NCBI GenBank assembly: GCA_934481505.1
Contig: CAKSPP010000001.1
Location: 1 to 36,969 of the forward strand
Source of the DNA: an uncultured Eubacteriales bacterium
Lineage (GTDB): Bacteria > Bacillota > Clostridia > Oscillospirales > UBA644
Length of the DNA stretch: 36,969 nucleotides
Direction of reading: 5' to 3'
The notes under the pieces are model-generated. The model did not search any database. It was given only the letters and a program-made list of their open reading frames with translations, and was not told where the DNA came from. A program made the position numbers and the translations under genes. Positions 24,051-31,531 of the stretch are shown here, in pieces (within the stretch, counting starts at the first letter, position 1; each line of letters begins with the position of its first letter).

Positions 24051-24946
24051 TCCGCTGCCGCCTTTCCGTAATATTTTTCAAGTCCGAGCGACGAAAAGAA
24101 CTTTTCGCTGTTGTCGCCCGTCCGCAGAAATCTGTTCATTAATATAAGGTCTTCTTCGCTTTCGAGAATGTTTATCCTTTGAAGACAGGTAAAGGAAGCC
24201 TTAAAACCCATTTTTTTAACGACGGGGATAGACGCGTCACTCACCGCCCCGAAAGGATAAGCAAAAGCTGTCGGGATAATTCCGCAATGTTCATATAAAA
24301 GCTCCTGCAATTTCGAAAGGTCGTCTTCGAGCATATTCTGATATTCAAGCTCGTTTTCTCCCTGTTTTTTCCTCGCTCCCTTTCTCCCCTTGTCGAGAGT
24401 GTGCAGGTTATAACTGTGGTTCTGTATTTCGACAAGCCCGCTGTCGCTCATTTCCTTTATTTCGTCCCATGTTACGTGCGAATAATTGGCGTTTTCGTCT
24501 TCCGATTCGGAAAATTTTTCGGAGCAGATACCTATTATCGAAAGCACCGCTTTGGCGTTATACTCTTTAAGCAGAGGATAGGCGTAAACATAGTTGTTGT
24601 AATAACCGTCGTCAAAGGTGAGCATTACGGGCTTTTCGGGAAGCGGCCTGCCGTTTTCGTAGTAAGCGACAAGGTCGGCAACCGTCACCGTTTCATATCC
24701 GTTTTCTTTGAGGTATTTGAGATCTTCTTCGAAAAGCGACGGCGGAGTGACATATTTGCCTTGGGAACGCGGATCTTTCAGAAACGAATGGTACATTATT
24801 ACAGGAAGAACGACTTTTTCTCTTCCCTCCGAAACGACGGGAGAAACTTCCGAATTGAAAAGCGTCACATCCCGAAGTCCCGCGAAAATTATAAAAAGCA
24901 CGGCAAGAAAATATATGCCGCGTGATATTTTTTTGAGATATTTCAC
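24047..24946 (-). CDS. Membrane-anchored polysaccharide deacetylase
   Basis: 299 residues, starting at GTG (24946-24944) 8 bases after AAGGAAAGGGG. A signal anchor occupies residues 7-24. The NodB domain has PVIMYHSF (48-55), TFDDGYYNN (110-118) with Asp112/Asp113, and QNHSYNLHTL with His177 and His182, the Asp-His-His metal set. The MYHSF entry motif is typical of Gram-positive deacetylases acting on peptidoglycan or exported poly-N-acetylglucosamine. It is the first gene of a two-gene operon with the PdaA-like enzyme (ATGA overlap). The substrate cannot be told from the sequence. No convincing promoter was found upstream on this strand; the gap to 25005 holds the divergent plus-strand promoter. 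Confidence 0.88.
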   Translation of the reverse strand: MKYLKKISRGIYFLAVLFIIFAGLRDVTLFNSEVSPVVSEGREKVVLPVIMYHSFLKDPRSQGKYVTPPSLFEEDLKYLKENGYETVTVADLVAYYENGRPLPEKPVMLTFDDGYYNNYVYAYPLLKEYNAKAVLSIIGICSEKFSESEDENANYSHVTWDEIKEMSDSGLVEIQNHSYNLHTLDKGRKGARKKQGENELEYQNMLEDDLSKLQELLYEHCGIIPTAFAYPFGAVSDASIPVVKKMGFKASFTCLQRINILESEEDLILMNRFLRTGDNSEKFFSSLGLEKYYGKAAAE

Positions 24947-24976
24947 CGCATTCGCCCCTTTCCTTAAAGCCTATGA

Positions 24977-25005
24977 TTGACTTCGGGCGAATATTCTGAT
25001 AAAAT
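24977..25005 (+). promoter_or_regulatory. Promoter of the RluA-like gene
   Basis: TTGACT (24977-24982), 17-base spacer, TAAAAT (25000-25005), 27 bases before the ATG at 25033. Confidence 0.78.
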
Positions 25006-25032
25006 CAAGAAAACACCTTATGAGGACGGCAA

Positions 25033-25926
25033 ATGAAAAAAACGGTAAGAAAAACGGTTCCCGAAACTTTTGACGGTATAAAAGCGGGGATTTTCATAAA
25101 AATTGAAATGGAAGCGTCGTCGGCTCTTATAAAACGCCTTAAAAAGAGCGAAGACGGGATAAAAATAAACGGAAAAAGAGCGTATACGAACGAAATTCTG
25201 CATACGGGAGACGAAGTTGAGATAAATTTCGAAGACGAAGCCCCGTCCGAAAACATAATCCCGACAAAGGGCGATATAGATATTATATATGAAGACGGCG
25301 ACCTTCTTATAGTAAATAAGGCGGCAGGTGTACCCGTCCATCCGTCGAAAGGACACGTTTCGGACAGTCTTGCGAATTTTGTCGCATATTATTTTAACAA
25401 AAAGGGCGAAATCCCGGTTTTTCGCTGTGTTACCCGTCTCGATCGCGGAACCTCCGGGGTATGCGTTATCGCGAAAAACTCGCGGGCACAGGACATCCTG
25501 CGAAAAGAAATGCAGAACGGTCGGATAGGGAAAAAATACCTTGCCGCAGCAGTTGGAATTTTCGATAAAAAAAGCGGAATAATCGACAGAAATATAAGAA
25601 GAATTCCGGGTATTGCGACGATAAAACGAGAAGTCTGCGACGGCGACGGCAAAAGAGCCGTTACGGAATATAAAATCTTGAAAGAGCAAAACGGGCTGTC
25701 GCTTGCGGAAGTGATTCTGCATACGGGAAGAACTCACCAGATAAGAGTTCATTTTGCGGCGGAAGGTCATCCTCTTTTCGGCGATTGGCTTTACGGCAAA
25801 GAAACAGAGGAAATCAAGAGACCCTCTCTGCATTGTGCGGAAATAACTTTTCTTCATCCCGACACAAAAGAAAAACTTTGCTTTACGGCACCGCTCCCCG
25901 ACGATATTAAAAGTTTATTTTCATAA
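25033..25926 (+). CDS. RluA-family RNA pseudouridine synthase
   Basis: 297 residues. It converts specific uridines in rRNA or tRNA to pseudouridine. An S4-like RNA-binding segment (about 25-68) is followed by the catalytic domain with VNKAAGVPVHPS (94-105), the RLDRGTSG motif (135-142) with catalytic Asp137, KKYLAAA, and the late LHTGRTHQIRVHF block. The exact RluA/RluC/RluD target position cannot be assigned. It stands first on this strand behind a good promoter. The thioredoxin-like gene follows after 38 bases and is probably co-transcribed. Confidence 0.92.
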   Translation: MKKTVRKTVPETFDGIKAGIFIKIEMEASSALIKRLKKSEDGIKINGKRAYTNEILHTGDEVEINFEDEAPSENIIPTKGDIDIIYEDGDLLIVNKAAGVPVHPSKGHVSDSLANFVAYYFNKKGEIPVFRCVTRLDRGTSGVCVIAKNSRAQDILRKEMQNGRIGKKYLAAAVGIFDKKSGIIDRNIRRIPGIATIKREVCDGDGKRAVTEYKILKEQNGLSLAEVILHTGRTHQIRVHFAAEGHPLFGDWLYGKETEEIKRPSLHCAEITFLHPDTKEKLCFTAPLPDDIKSLFS

Positions 25927-25964
25927 TTTTGCGGGCATACTATTTCCGAAAAGGAGCGATTTTA

Positions 25965-26285
25965 ATGGAAATAGACATAACCTCCGCAAATTTTGAAAAC
26001 GAAGTGACTCTTTCGGCAAAGCCCGTGCTTCTCGATTTCACCGCAGGCTGGTGCGAAGAATCAAAGAAAATTCAGCCGGCAATAAAGGAGATTGCAAAAG
26101 AACATCCCGAAATTACGGTCGGGAGAATAGACGTCGACCGTTCTCCCGAAATTGCGGACAGATTCGGTGTTACAAACGTCCCGTCCTTTCTTTTGTTCAG
26201 GGACGGACATCTTTCGGTTTTTTCAACGGGAAATCAGACCAAAGAAACGATAATTGACATCCTTTCGGAACGGGGAGATATATAA
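25965..26285 (+). CDS. Thioredoxin-fold protein with WCEES active site
   Basis: A 106-residue protein of thioredoxin length and fold (VLLDFTAGWC at 21-30; cis-proline loop NVPSFLLF at 71-78). The redox motif WCxxC is altered: Trp29-Cys30-Glu-Glu-Ser33, so only the nucleophilic Cys remains and the resolving Cys is Ser. Two-cysteine disulfide reduction is therefore not possible in the usual way. A monothiol role (glutathionylation-like exchange, mixed disulfides, or binding) or loss of redox function is possible. The start follows AAGGAGC at 25951-25957; an in-frame frame extension upstream adds 12 residues with no ribosome site. It sits between the pseudouridine synthase and a tRNA gene, which gives no functional clue. 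Confidence 0.88.
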   Translation: MEIDITSANFENEVTLSAKPVLLDFTAGWCEESKKIQPAIKEIAKEHPEITVGRIDVDRSPEIADRFGVTNVPSFLLFRDGHLSVFSTGNQTKETIIDILSERGDI

Positions 26286-26332
26286 AAACAGGGGTGTGAG
26301 CAATATTTCACAAAAAAATCGAAAAATACTTG

Positions 26333-26361
26333 TTGCTTTTTGATATATTTTGTGTTATACT
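26333..26361 (+). promoter_or_regulatory. Promoter of tRNA-Arg(UCU)
   Basis: TTGCTT (26333-26338), 17-base spacer, TATACT (26356-26361), 24 bases before the mature tRNA. No terminator is visible between the thioredoxin-like gene and this promoter. Confidence 0.7.
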
Positions 26362-26385
26362 TGACAAGGTCAAAAGACCGCTCAC

Positions 26386-26462
<77 letters not shown>

Positions 26463-26495
26463 AATGGGGATAACGCACGGTTATCCCCATTTTTT
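26463..26495 (+). terminator. Terminator after tRNA-Arg(UCU)
   Basis: ATGGGGATAAC (26464-26474), GCACG loop, GTTATCCCCAT (26480-26490), then a run of T. It follows directly after the CCA end. Confidence 0.92.
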
Positions 26496-26531
26496 TCCAT
26501 AAAACCGGACTTGTTTTGGGAGGTGTCCGCC

Positions 26532-28022
26532 GTGAAAACGAAAAAAAGATTTTTGTTCGCAAAAAATCTCGGAATAACGCTTTCAGCCCTGCAGTTTATC
26601 GTTTCGGCTATCTTCTGCTGGCAGCTTTTCAGGGTAAATCTGCTGCCCGACAGCATTTCAATAGGCATTACCGTAATTCTTTTCCTGCTTTGCGTAATAA
26701 CGCTGCTTTTACAGTTCAGATATAAATCGGGAATTGTCGGTAAAGTCATTTCCGTACTTCTCGCAATAGCTTTGCTTTTCGGCTCGACCGTTCTCGGTGA
26801 CGTTGCAAACACCATAAAGAGAATGAACGACAACGCAGGTTCACAGACCGAAAAGATATGCGTATACATTATGGCAAGCAGAGAAATTCCGTCCGACAGC
26901 GAAGCCGCCGATTTCACCTACGGAATTCTGGCGTCGGCTCACGGCGAATCTCTCAATAATATGATGAATATACTTACCGATAAATTCGGTAAGTCGCCGA
27001 AGACCGCGGAATATAAGACCGCCGAAGACCTTGCCGAAGCTCTTTACGACGGCAAAGTAGAAGCAATAATTCTCGGCGATTCGTTTATTCCCGTTATTAC
27101 CGATATCGAAACCTATCAGAATTTCGAAACAGAAACAAGGATTCTCTATTCGGAAGAATTTTCAATCACCGTTGACAAGAACGATAAAACGCTGAAAGGC
27201 GACACGATAGTAATGTACCTCAGCGGTATCGACAGATTCGGAGAAGTTACGTCGGTCAGCCGAAGCGACGTCAATATTATAGCGGTTGCAAACCTCAAAA
27301 CAAAAGAAGTCCTCCTTGTAAACACTCCGAGAGACTATTATGTAAACCTTAAATTCGATAACGGCAAATATTCCGCAACACCCGATAAACTCACTCATGC
27401 AGGTCTTTACGGAATAAATGTTTCGATGAACACCCTCGAAACGATATACGACAATCTCAAATTCGATTATTATTTCCGTGTAAACTTTACGGGCTTTATG
27501 AAGATAATCGACGCTCTTAAAGGTATCGACGTATATGTTCCGAAGAGTTTCAACGCGTGGGGAACATATATGACCCACTTCACAAAGGGCTGGACTCATA
27601 TGGACGGCAAGATGGCTCTTGACTTTGTCCGTGAAAGACACAGCTTTGCCGACGGAGACAACCAGCGAGGCAGAGACCAGATGGCTGTTATTTCGGCGAT
27701 AATACAGAAAGCGTCGTCACCCTCCGTAATTTCGGGCTATGCCGACATTCTCGACAGCTTGCAGAGATATTTCCAGACGGATATGCCCTCCGAAGTCATT
27801 TCCGAAATCGTTAAAATGCAGATTGCCGACGGCGGAGAATGGTACGTCAGATCGGTAAGCGTAGAGGGTAACGGAGCTTACGAAGTTCCTTATTCGATGT
27901 CCACAAAACAGTGGGTCATGATAAGAAACAACGCTAAGGAAGAAGAGATAAAGGAACTTATTCAGAAAGTTCTTGACGGAGAAAGCATAAAAGAAGAAAC
28001 CGAAAATGACAGCAACGAATAA
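26532..28022 (+). CDS. LCP (LytR-CpsA-Psr) family cell-wall polymer transferase
   Basis: 496 residues, starting at GTG 26532, 7 bases after GGGAGGT (26518-26524). Three membrane segments (about 11-31, 41-61, 67-89) are followed by an extracellular accessory domain (about 95-215) and the LCP domain (about 225-395). That domain shows RSDVNIIAV, VNTPRDYYVNL, MALDFVRERHSF and DNQRGRDQM, whose Arg and Asp residues bind polyprenyl pyrophosphate and metal. LCP enzymes move teichoic acids or capsules from undecaprenyl pyrophosphate to peptidoglycan. The polymer could be the one made by the cap genes at the window start, though the genes are far apart. The rlmA gene overlaps its end by 17 bases. Confidence 0.92.
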   Translation: MKTKKRFLFAKNLGITLSALQFIVSAIFCWQLFRVNLLPDSISIGITVILFLLCVITLLLQFRYKSGIVGKVISVLLAIALLFGSTVLGDVANTIKRMNDNAGSQTEKICVYIMASREIPSDSEAADFTYGILASAHGESLNNMMNILTDKFGKSPKTAEYKTAEDLAEALYDGKVEAIILGDSFIPVITDIETYQNFETETRILYSEEFSITVDKNDKTLKGDTIVMYLSGIDRFGEVTSVSRSDVNIIAVANLKTKEVLLVNTPRDYYVNLKFDNGKYSATPDKLTHAGLYGINVSMNTLETIYDNLKFDYYFRVNFTGFMKIIDALKGIDVYVPKSFNAWGTYMTHFTKGWTHMDGKMALDFVRERHSFADGDNQRGRDQMAVISAIIQKASSPSVISGYADILDSLQRYFQTDMPSEVISEIVKMQIADGGEWYVRSVSVEGNGAYEVPYSMSTKQWVMIRNNAKEEEIKELIQKVLDGESIKEETENDSNE

Positions 28023-28824
28023 TATTTTTTGCTGTCCCGTCTGTAAGGCGGAGTTTTCGGAAGACAAAAACAGTCTTGTCTGCGAAAACGGACACCGTTT
28101 TGATATTTCGGCGTCGGGATATGTAAACCTGCTGCCGGTGCAGAAGAAAAATTCGAAAGTGCCGGGCGACTCAAAGGAAATGGTCATGTCCCGAAGAAAT
28201 TTCCTTTCAAAAGGCTACTATGAACCGCTCAAAGAAGCCGTCAAAAAAGAAATTTCTAAAATCGGCAAAGGCTTTGTCTTTGACTGCGGCTGCGGCGAGG
28301 GATATTATACCGACGGAATTGCCGAAGTCTCGGCAAAAACTTTCGGGATCGATATTTCGAAAATTGCCGTCGAGAAAGCCTCAAAGAAATATAAAAACGC
28401 GTTTTTTGCGGTGGCGTCGGCTTACGATCTTCCGGTTAAAAGCGAAAGCGTCGACATCGTCTGCGATATTTTCGCACCGCTTTCGGCGGAGGAATTTAAG
28501 AGAATTCTTGTCCCGGGCGGATATTTTCTCTATGTCGTTCCCGCCGAAAAGCACCTTATGAAAATGAAAGAAATCCTCTATAATAAGCCTTACGAAAACG
28601 CTTTTTCGAGGGCGGAATACGACGGATTTACCTATATCAAAAACGAAAAAATATCTTTTCCGATAGAAGTCAGCGGAAAAGAAGATGTTATGTCCCTTTT
28701 TACGATGACCCCGTATTCATGGAGAACTCCGAAAGAGGGAATTGACAGACTTGCAAAAACAGAAAAACTCTGCGACACGGCGGAGTTTTACATACACATA
28801 TTGAAGAAGAACACGGAGAGGTAA
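28006..28824 (+). CDS. rlmA: 23S rRNA (guanine-N1)-methyltransferase, RlmA family
   Basis: 272 residues. An N-terminal zinc ribbon has Cys10, Cys13, Cys26 and His30 (CPVC...CENGH), followed by the family phrase GHRFDISASGYVNLL (29-43). The SAM-binding loop is VFDCGCGEGYYT (91-102). RlmA enzymes methylate N1 of G745 (RlmAI, mainly Gram-negative) or G748 (RlmAII/TlrB, Gram-positive) in 23S rRNA helix 35, and the latter can affect tylosin sensitivity. Which position applies here is not decided by eye. It overlaps the LCP gene by 17 bases, has only a weak GAAGAAA ribosome site, and is followed after 4 bases by the oxidoreductase gene. Confidence 0.92.
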   Translation: MTATNNIFCCPVCKAEFSEDKNSLVCENGHRFDISASGYVNLLPVQKKNSKVPGDSKEMVMSRRNFLSKGYYEPLKEAVKKEISKIGKGFVFDCGCGEGYYTDGIAEVSAKTFGIDISKIAVEKASKKYKNAFFAVASAYDLPVKSESVDIVCDIFAPLSAEEFKRILVPGGYFLYVVPAEKHLMKMKEILYNKPYENAFSRAEYDGFTYIKNEKISFPIEVSGKEDVMSLFTMTPYSWRTPKEGIDRLAKTEKLCDTAEFYIHILKKNTER

Positions 28825-28828
28825 CAAA

Positions 28829-29881
28829 ATGAAACACAATCTTTGCGTAATAGGTTACGGCGGAATGGGCGGCTGGCATGTTCAGCACGCACTCGATTCG
28901 GACGTCGTAAACCTCGTGGGAATTTACGATATAAAAGAAGAGAGAAGACAGGCGGCAAGAGATAAAGGCATTTTTGCCTACAATTCGCTTGAAGAAGTCC
29001 TTGCCGACGAAAAAGTCGAACTCGTAACCGTCGCAATTCCGAACGACGTTCATCCCGAAGTCGTAATAAAAGCCCTTGAAGCGGGCAAAAACGTAATCTG
29101 CGAAAAACCCGTCGCGATAACCTCGGCGGAATTTCAGACGATGATAGACGCCGCTGAAAAGAGCGGAAAACTTTTCACCGTCCACCAGAACAGACGCTGG
29201 GATATCGACTATCTCGCAATGCAGTCTCTCTGCAATTCGGGCGAAATCGGAAAGCCGATAAACATCGAATCGCGTATCCACGGTTCGAGAGGAATTCCGA
29301 GCGACTGGAGAGGCAAAAAAGAGTTCGGCGGCGGAATGATTCTTGACTGGGGCGTTCATCTTATTGACCAGATGCTCCGTCTTAACACCGGGAAAATCAA
29401 AAAACTTTACTGCACCTGCACCAACATAACAAACGACGAAGTCGAAGACGGTTTTAAGCTCGAAATGTTCTTTGAAGACGGCTGCAGAGGATATGTCGAA
29501 GTCGGAACCTATAATTTCCTCGACCTTCCCCGTTTTTATATGCAGTGCGAAAAAGGTACCGCAAAAATTACGAAATGGAGCGAAAACTGCGAAGTCGCAA
29601 AGCTCAAACATTGGCACGAAAGCGAAGTCGTTCCCGTCAAAACGGCGGCAGGACTCACAAAAACCATGGCACCGCGTGACGAAATAACGCTTGACAGATA
29701 TAAGCTCGATATTCCCCATTCCGACGTCCACGATTTTTACAGAAATGTCTGCAAGGCCATAGAGGGAAAAGAAGAACAGCTCGTCCGCCTCGATCAGGTA
29801 ATGAGAGTAATGAAAGTTATGGAAGCCTGCTTCGAATCGGATAAAAAGGGTCAGGTTCTCACCTTCGCCGAAGGTCTTTAA
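28829..29881 (+). CDS. Gfo/Idh/MocA family NAD(P)-dependent oxidoreductase
   Basis: 350 residues with the two-domain Gfo/Idh/MocA fold. The nucleotide loop VIGYGGMGGWH is at residues 7-17 and the conserved EKPVA at 92-96, whose Lys is the usual catalytic residue. The C-terminal beta-sheet domain holds DWGVHLIDQML, where the family His of the active site is expected. These enzymes oxidise or reduce sugars, inositols and related cyclic polyols; the substrate is not readable here. The ribosome site GGAGAGG is clear. It is the third gene after LCP and rlmA and ends at a strong terminator. Nothing around it names a sugar pathway. Confidence 0.88.
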   Translation: MKHNLCVIGYGGMGGWHVQHALDSDVVNLVGIYDIKEERRQAARDKGIFAYNSLEEVLADEKVELVTVAIPNDVHPEVVIKALEAGKNVICEKPVAITSAEFQTMIDAAEKSGKLFTVHQNRRWDIDYLAMQSLCNSGEIGKPINIESRIHGSRGIPSDWRGKKEFGGGMILDWGVHLIDQMLRLNTGKIKKLYCTCTNITNDEVEDGFKLEMFFEDGCRGYVEVGTYNFLDLPRFYMQCEKGTAKITKWSENCEVAKLKHWHESEVVPVKTAAGLTKTMAPRDEITLDRYKLDIPHSDVHDFYRNVCKAIEGKEEQLVRLDQVMRVMKVMEACFESDKKGQVLTFAEGL

Positions 29882-29890
29882 TAAAACATC

Positions 29891-29917
29891 AAGCCGCAAC
29901 CAAGTTGCGGCTTTTTT
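29891..29917 (+). terminator. Terminator after the oxidoreductase gene
   Basis: AAGCCGCAAC (29891-29900), CAA loop, GTTGCGGCTT (29904-29913), then TTTT. It ends just before the ribosome site (AAGGAGA, 29920-29926) of the next gene, leaving no room for a separate promoter. Confidence 0.92.
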
Positions 29918-29931
29918 ATAAGGAGAAACAG

Positions 29932-31413
29932 ATGAAGTATTTTACCGAAGACGTAATGAAATGCGAAAACATTTACAGCTCGGCAAAAAGCTGTGACCTT
30001 TTCGAAAAAATAACAGCAAGAGGAGAAAAAGATTTCCGAAATTCTCTGAAAGTTTTCGGGCTGCCGGACGGTCTTTCGGAAAAAGACAGTATCGATAAAA
30101 TTCTTGACTTTTTGAAAGAAAAACACTCCGAATTTGAAAAACTCAATAATGAAGCGAAGACCGAAAGCCTGAAAGTCATTCCCGAAGAGGCTGCGAAAAA
30201 GCTTTTTAAGGAAGACGAAGACCCCGCTATTTATATAGTAAGGGGCAGCAAAGCGGACGAAATCAAAATATACAAAGGAACATCCATCCCTTATGTTTCG
30301 GAATATGTTGTTCTGCAAAATACCGAAGTGATTTCCGGGCAGCTGCCGGAAGACTGGTACATTTGCGAATGTGTAGAGTTTTTCATTGACAACGGTATAA
30401 AAACAATGCGAATTTCTTTTCTTGACGGAGATGATCTGTCCGAATGTGCGATTTCTTTTTTTGACGCAGAACCTGTGCAAAAAATATACAGAATCGAGCC
30501 GTGCTTTGCCGAATGGGCGTATAACGACACTTCCTGGATGTATCTGAACTGTTTGGCTTTGGGAATTCTCGAAAAACGGGATCTTTCGGAAGATCTTCTC
30601 AACAATAAGGAAAAAAGACTTATTCCTCTTTCCGAAAGAATAGAAGAAACGGTGGATAAGAGAAAAATAACTCCCGAATTTATCGCCGAACTCGAAAAAC
30701 TCGGATTTGCAAAAGAAACCGAGGGCTTAACAAAGTTCGGTCACCTGTCGCAGCTTCGTTTCAAACCTCTTTTCGAAAAGGTTTTTAATCTCTATGAAGA
30801 CAGTCAGAAATCCTATGCGAAATACGGAGACAGCAAAAAATCCGAAACATTGAGAAAAGAAATAACGGATATTCTGAAAAGCAAGGGCTATGAGGGCGAA
30901 TTCCCGGAATTCAGCAAAAAGATCGGCGAAGAATACTGCACAATAATCGCCGCCTTAAATGTTGCATACCTTGATGCAACTGCGGAGTTCGTGTTCCTTA
31001 AAAACAATTCTCCTTTTGATAAATATGACATTTTCTTCGGAAAGCAAAACAGATATTCCATAGAATATCACGAAAATGAAGAGTCCGGCAAGGATTCTCT
31101 TGAAAATGTCATCGGAATCGTTGATAAATTCTTATCGGATGAAAAGCTTCCGAAGGAAGAGAAGAACCGCATTTGGACTGCGGGGAAAATTCCCGGAAAA
31201 TTCAGTTCCGCAGGTCCCTTGGCAATCATCTCCCTGATAATCGGATTCTTCGTTACCGTGGTCCTCGGAATTCTTTTTTGCGGAGTTTCTGTGCTTTTTA
31301 CAGGTTCCCTCGAAGTCTTTAACGAAATCTTCCTTTCAAAATTCTGGATTTATCTTTTGGTTTCGTCGCTTATTCCGTTCGGCTACCTTATGATAAAAAC
31401 AATTTCACGCTGA
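29932..31413 (+). CDS. Unknown protein with two C-terminal membrane segments
   Basis: 493 residues; I do not recognise a family with confidence. The start at 29932 follows AAGGAGA. Residues 1 to about 420 are soluble, rich in Glu and Lys, with predicted helices (for example residues 55-85) and a beta-rich middle part (about 95-200, including IKTMRISFLDGDDLSECAI). There is no signal peptide. Two hydrophobic segments close the protein (about 425-455 and 470-490), so the bulk probably stays in the cytoplasm as a tail-anchored protein. No nucleotide-binding or catalytic motif stands out. It lies right after a terminator without its own visible promoter and before the LRR-dockerin gene. Codon use includes more AGC/ACA than the metabolic genes around it. 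Confidence 0.85.
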   Translation: MKYFTEDVMKCENIYSSAKSCDLFEKITARGEKDFRNSLKVFGLPDGLSEKDSIDKILDFLKEKHSEFEKLNNEAKTESLKVIPEEAAKKLFKEDEDPAIYIVRGSKADEIKIYKGTSIPYVSEYVVLQNTEVISGQLPEDWYICECVEFFIDNGIKTMRISFLDGDDLSECAISFFDAEPVQKIYRIEPCFAEWAYNDTSWMYLNCLALGILEKRDLSEDLLNNKEKRLIPLSERIEETVDKRKITPEFIAELEKLGFAKETEGLTKFGHLSQLRFKPLFEKVFNLYEDSQKSYAKYGDSKKSETLRKEITDILKSKGYEGEFPEFSKKIGEEYCTIIAALNVAYLDATAEFVFLKNNSPFDKYDIFFGKQNRYSIEYHENEESGKDSLENVIGIVDKFLSDEKLPKEEKNRIWTAGKIPGKFSSAGPLAIISLIIGFFVTVVLGILFCGVSVLFTGSLEVFNEIFLSKFWIYLLVSSLIPFGYLMIKTISR

Positions 31414-31418
31414 CAAAA

Positions 31419-31455
31419 CAGCCGCCATGTGACGGCTGCTTTCTTTTTATATTTT
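31419..31455 (+). terminator. Terminator after the unknown gene
   Basis: CAGCCG (31419-31424), 8-base loop, CGGCTG (31433-31438), then CTTTCTTTTTAT. The stem is short but GC-rich. Confidence 0.75.
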
Positions 31456-31457
31456 AT

Positions 31458-31486
31458 TTGACAAAAATGCAATATTGTGTTATGCT
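31458..31486 (+). promoter_or_regulatory. Promoter of the LRR-dockerin gene
   Basis: TTGACA (31458-31463), 17-base spacer, TATGCT (31481-31486; 4 of 6). A ribosome site AGGAG lies at 31519-31523 before the ATG at 31532. Confidence 0.7.
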
Positions 31487-31531
31487 ATATGTATATTTTT
31501 TACATATTTTCCAAATTTAGGAGATTTGACC

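Noticed and set aside
28700..29899. A 399-codon minus-strand frame opposite the Gfo/Idh/MocA gene
   Set aside because: It has low complexity, is rich in Phe and Val, lacks a promoter and ribosome site, and mirrors a clear oxidoreductase.
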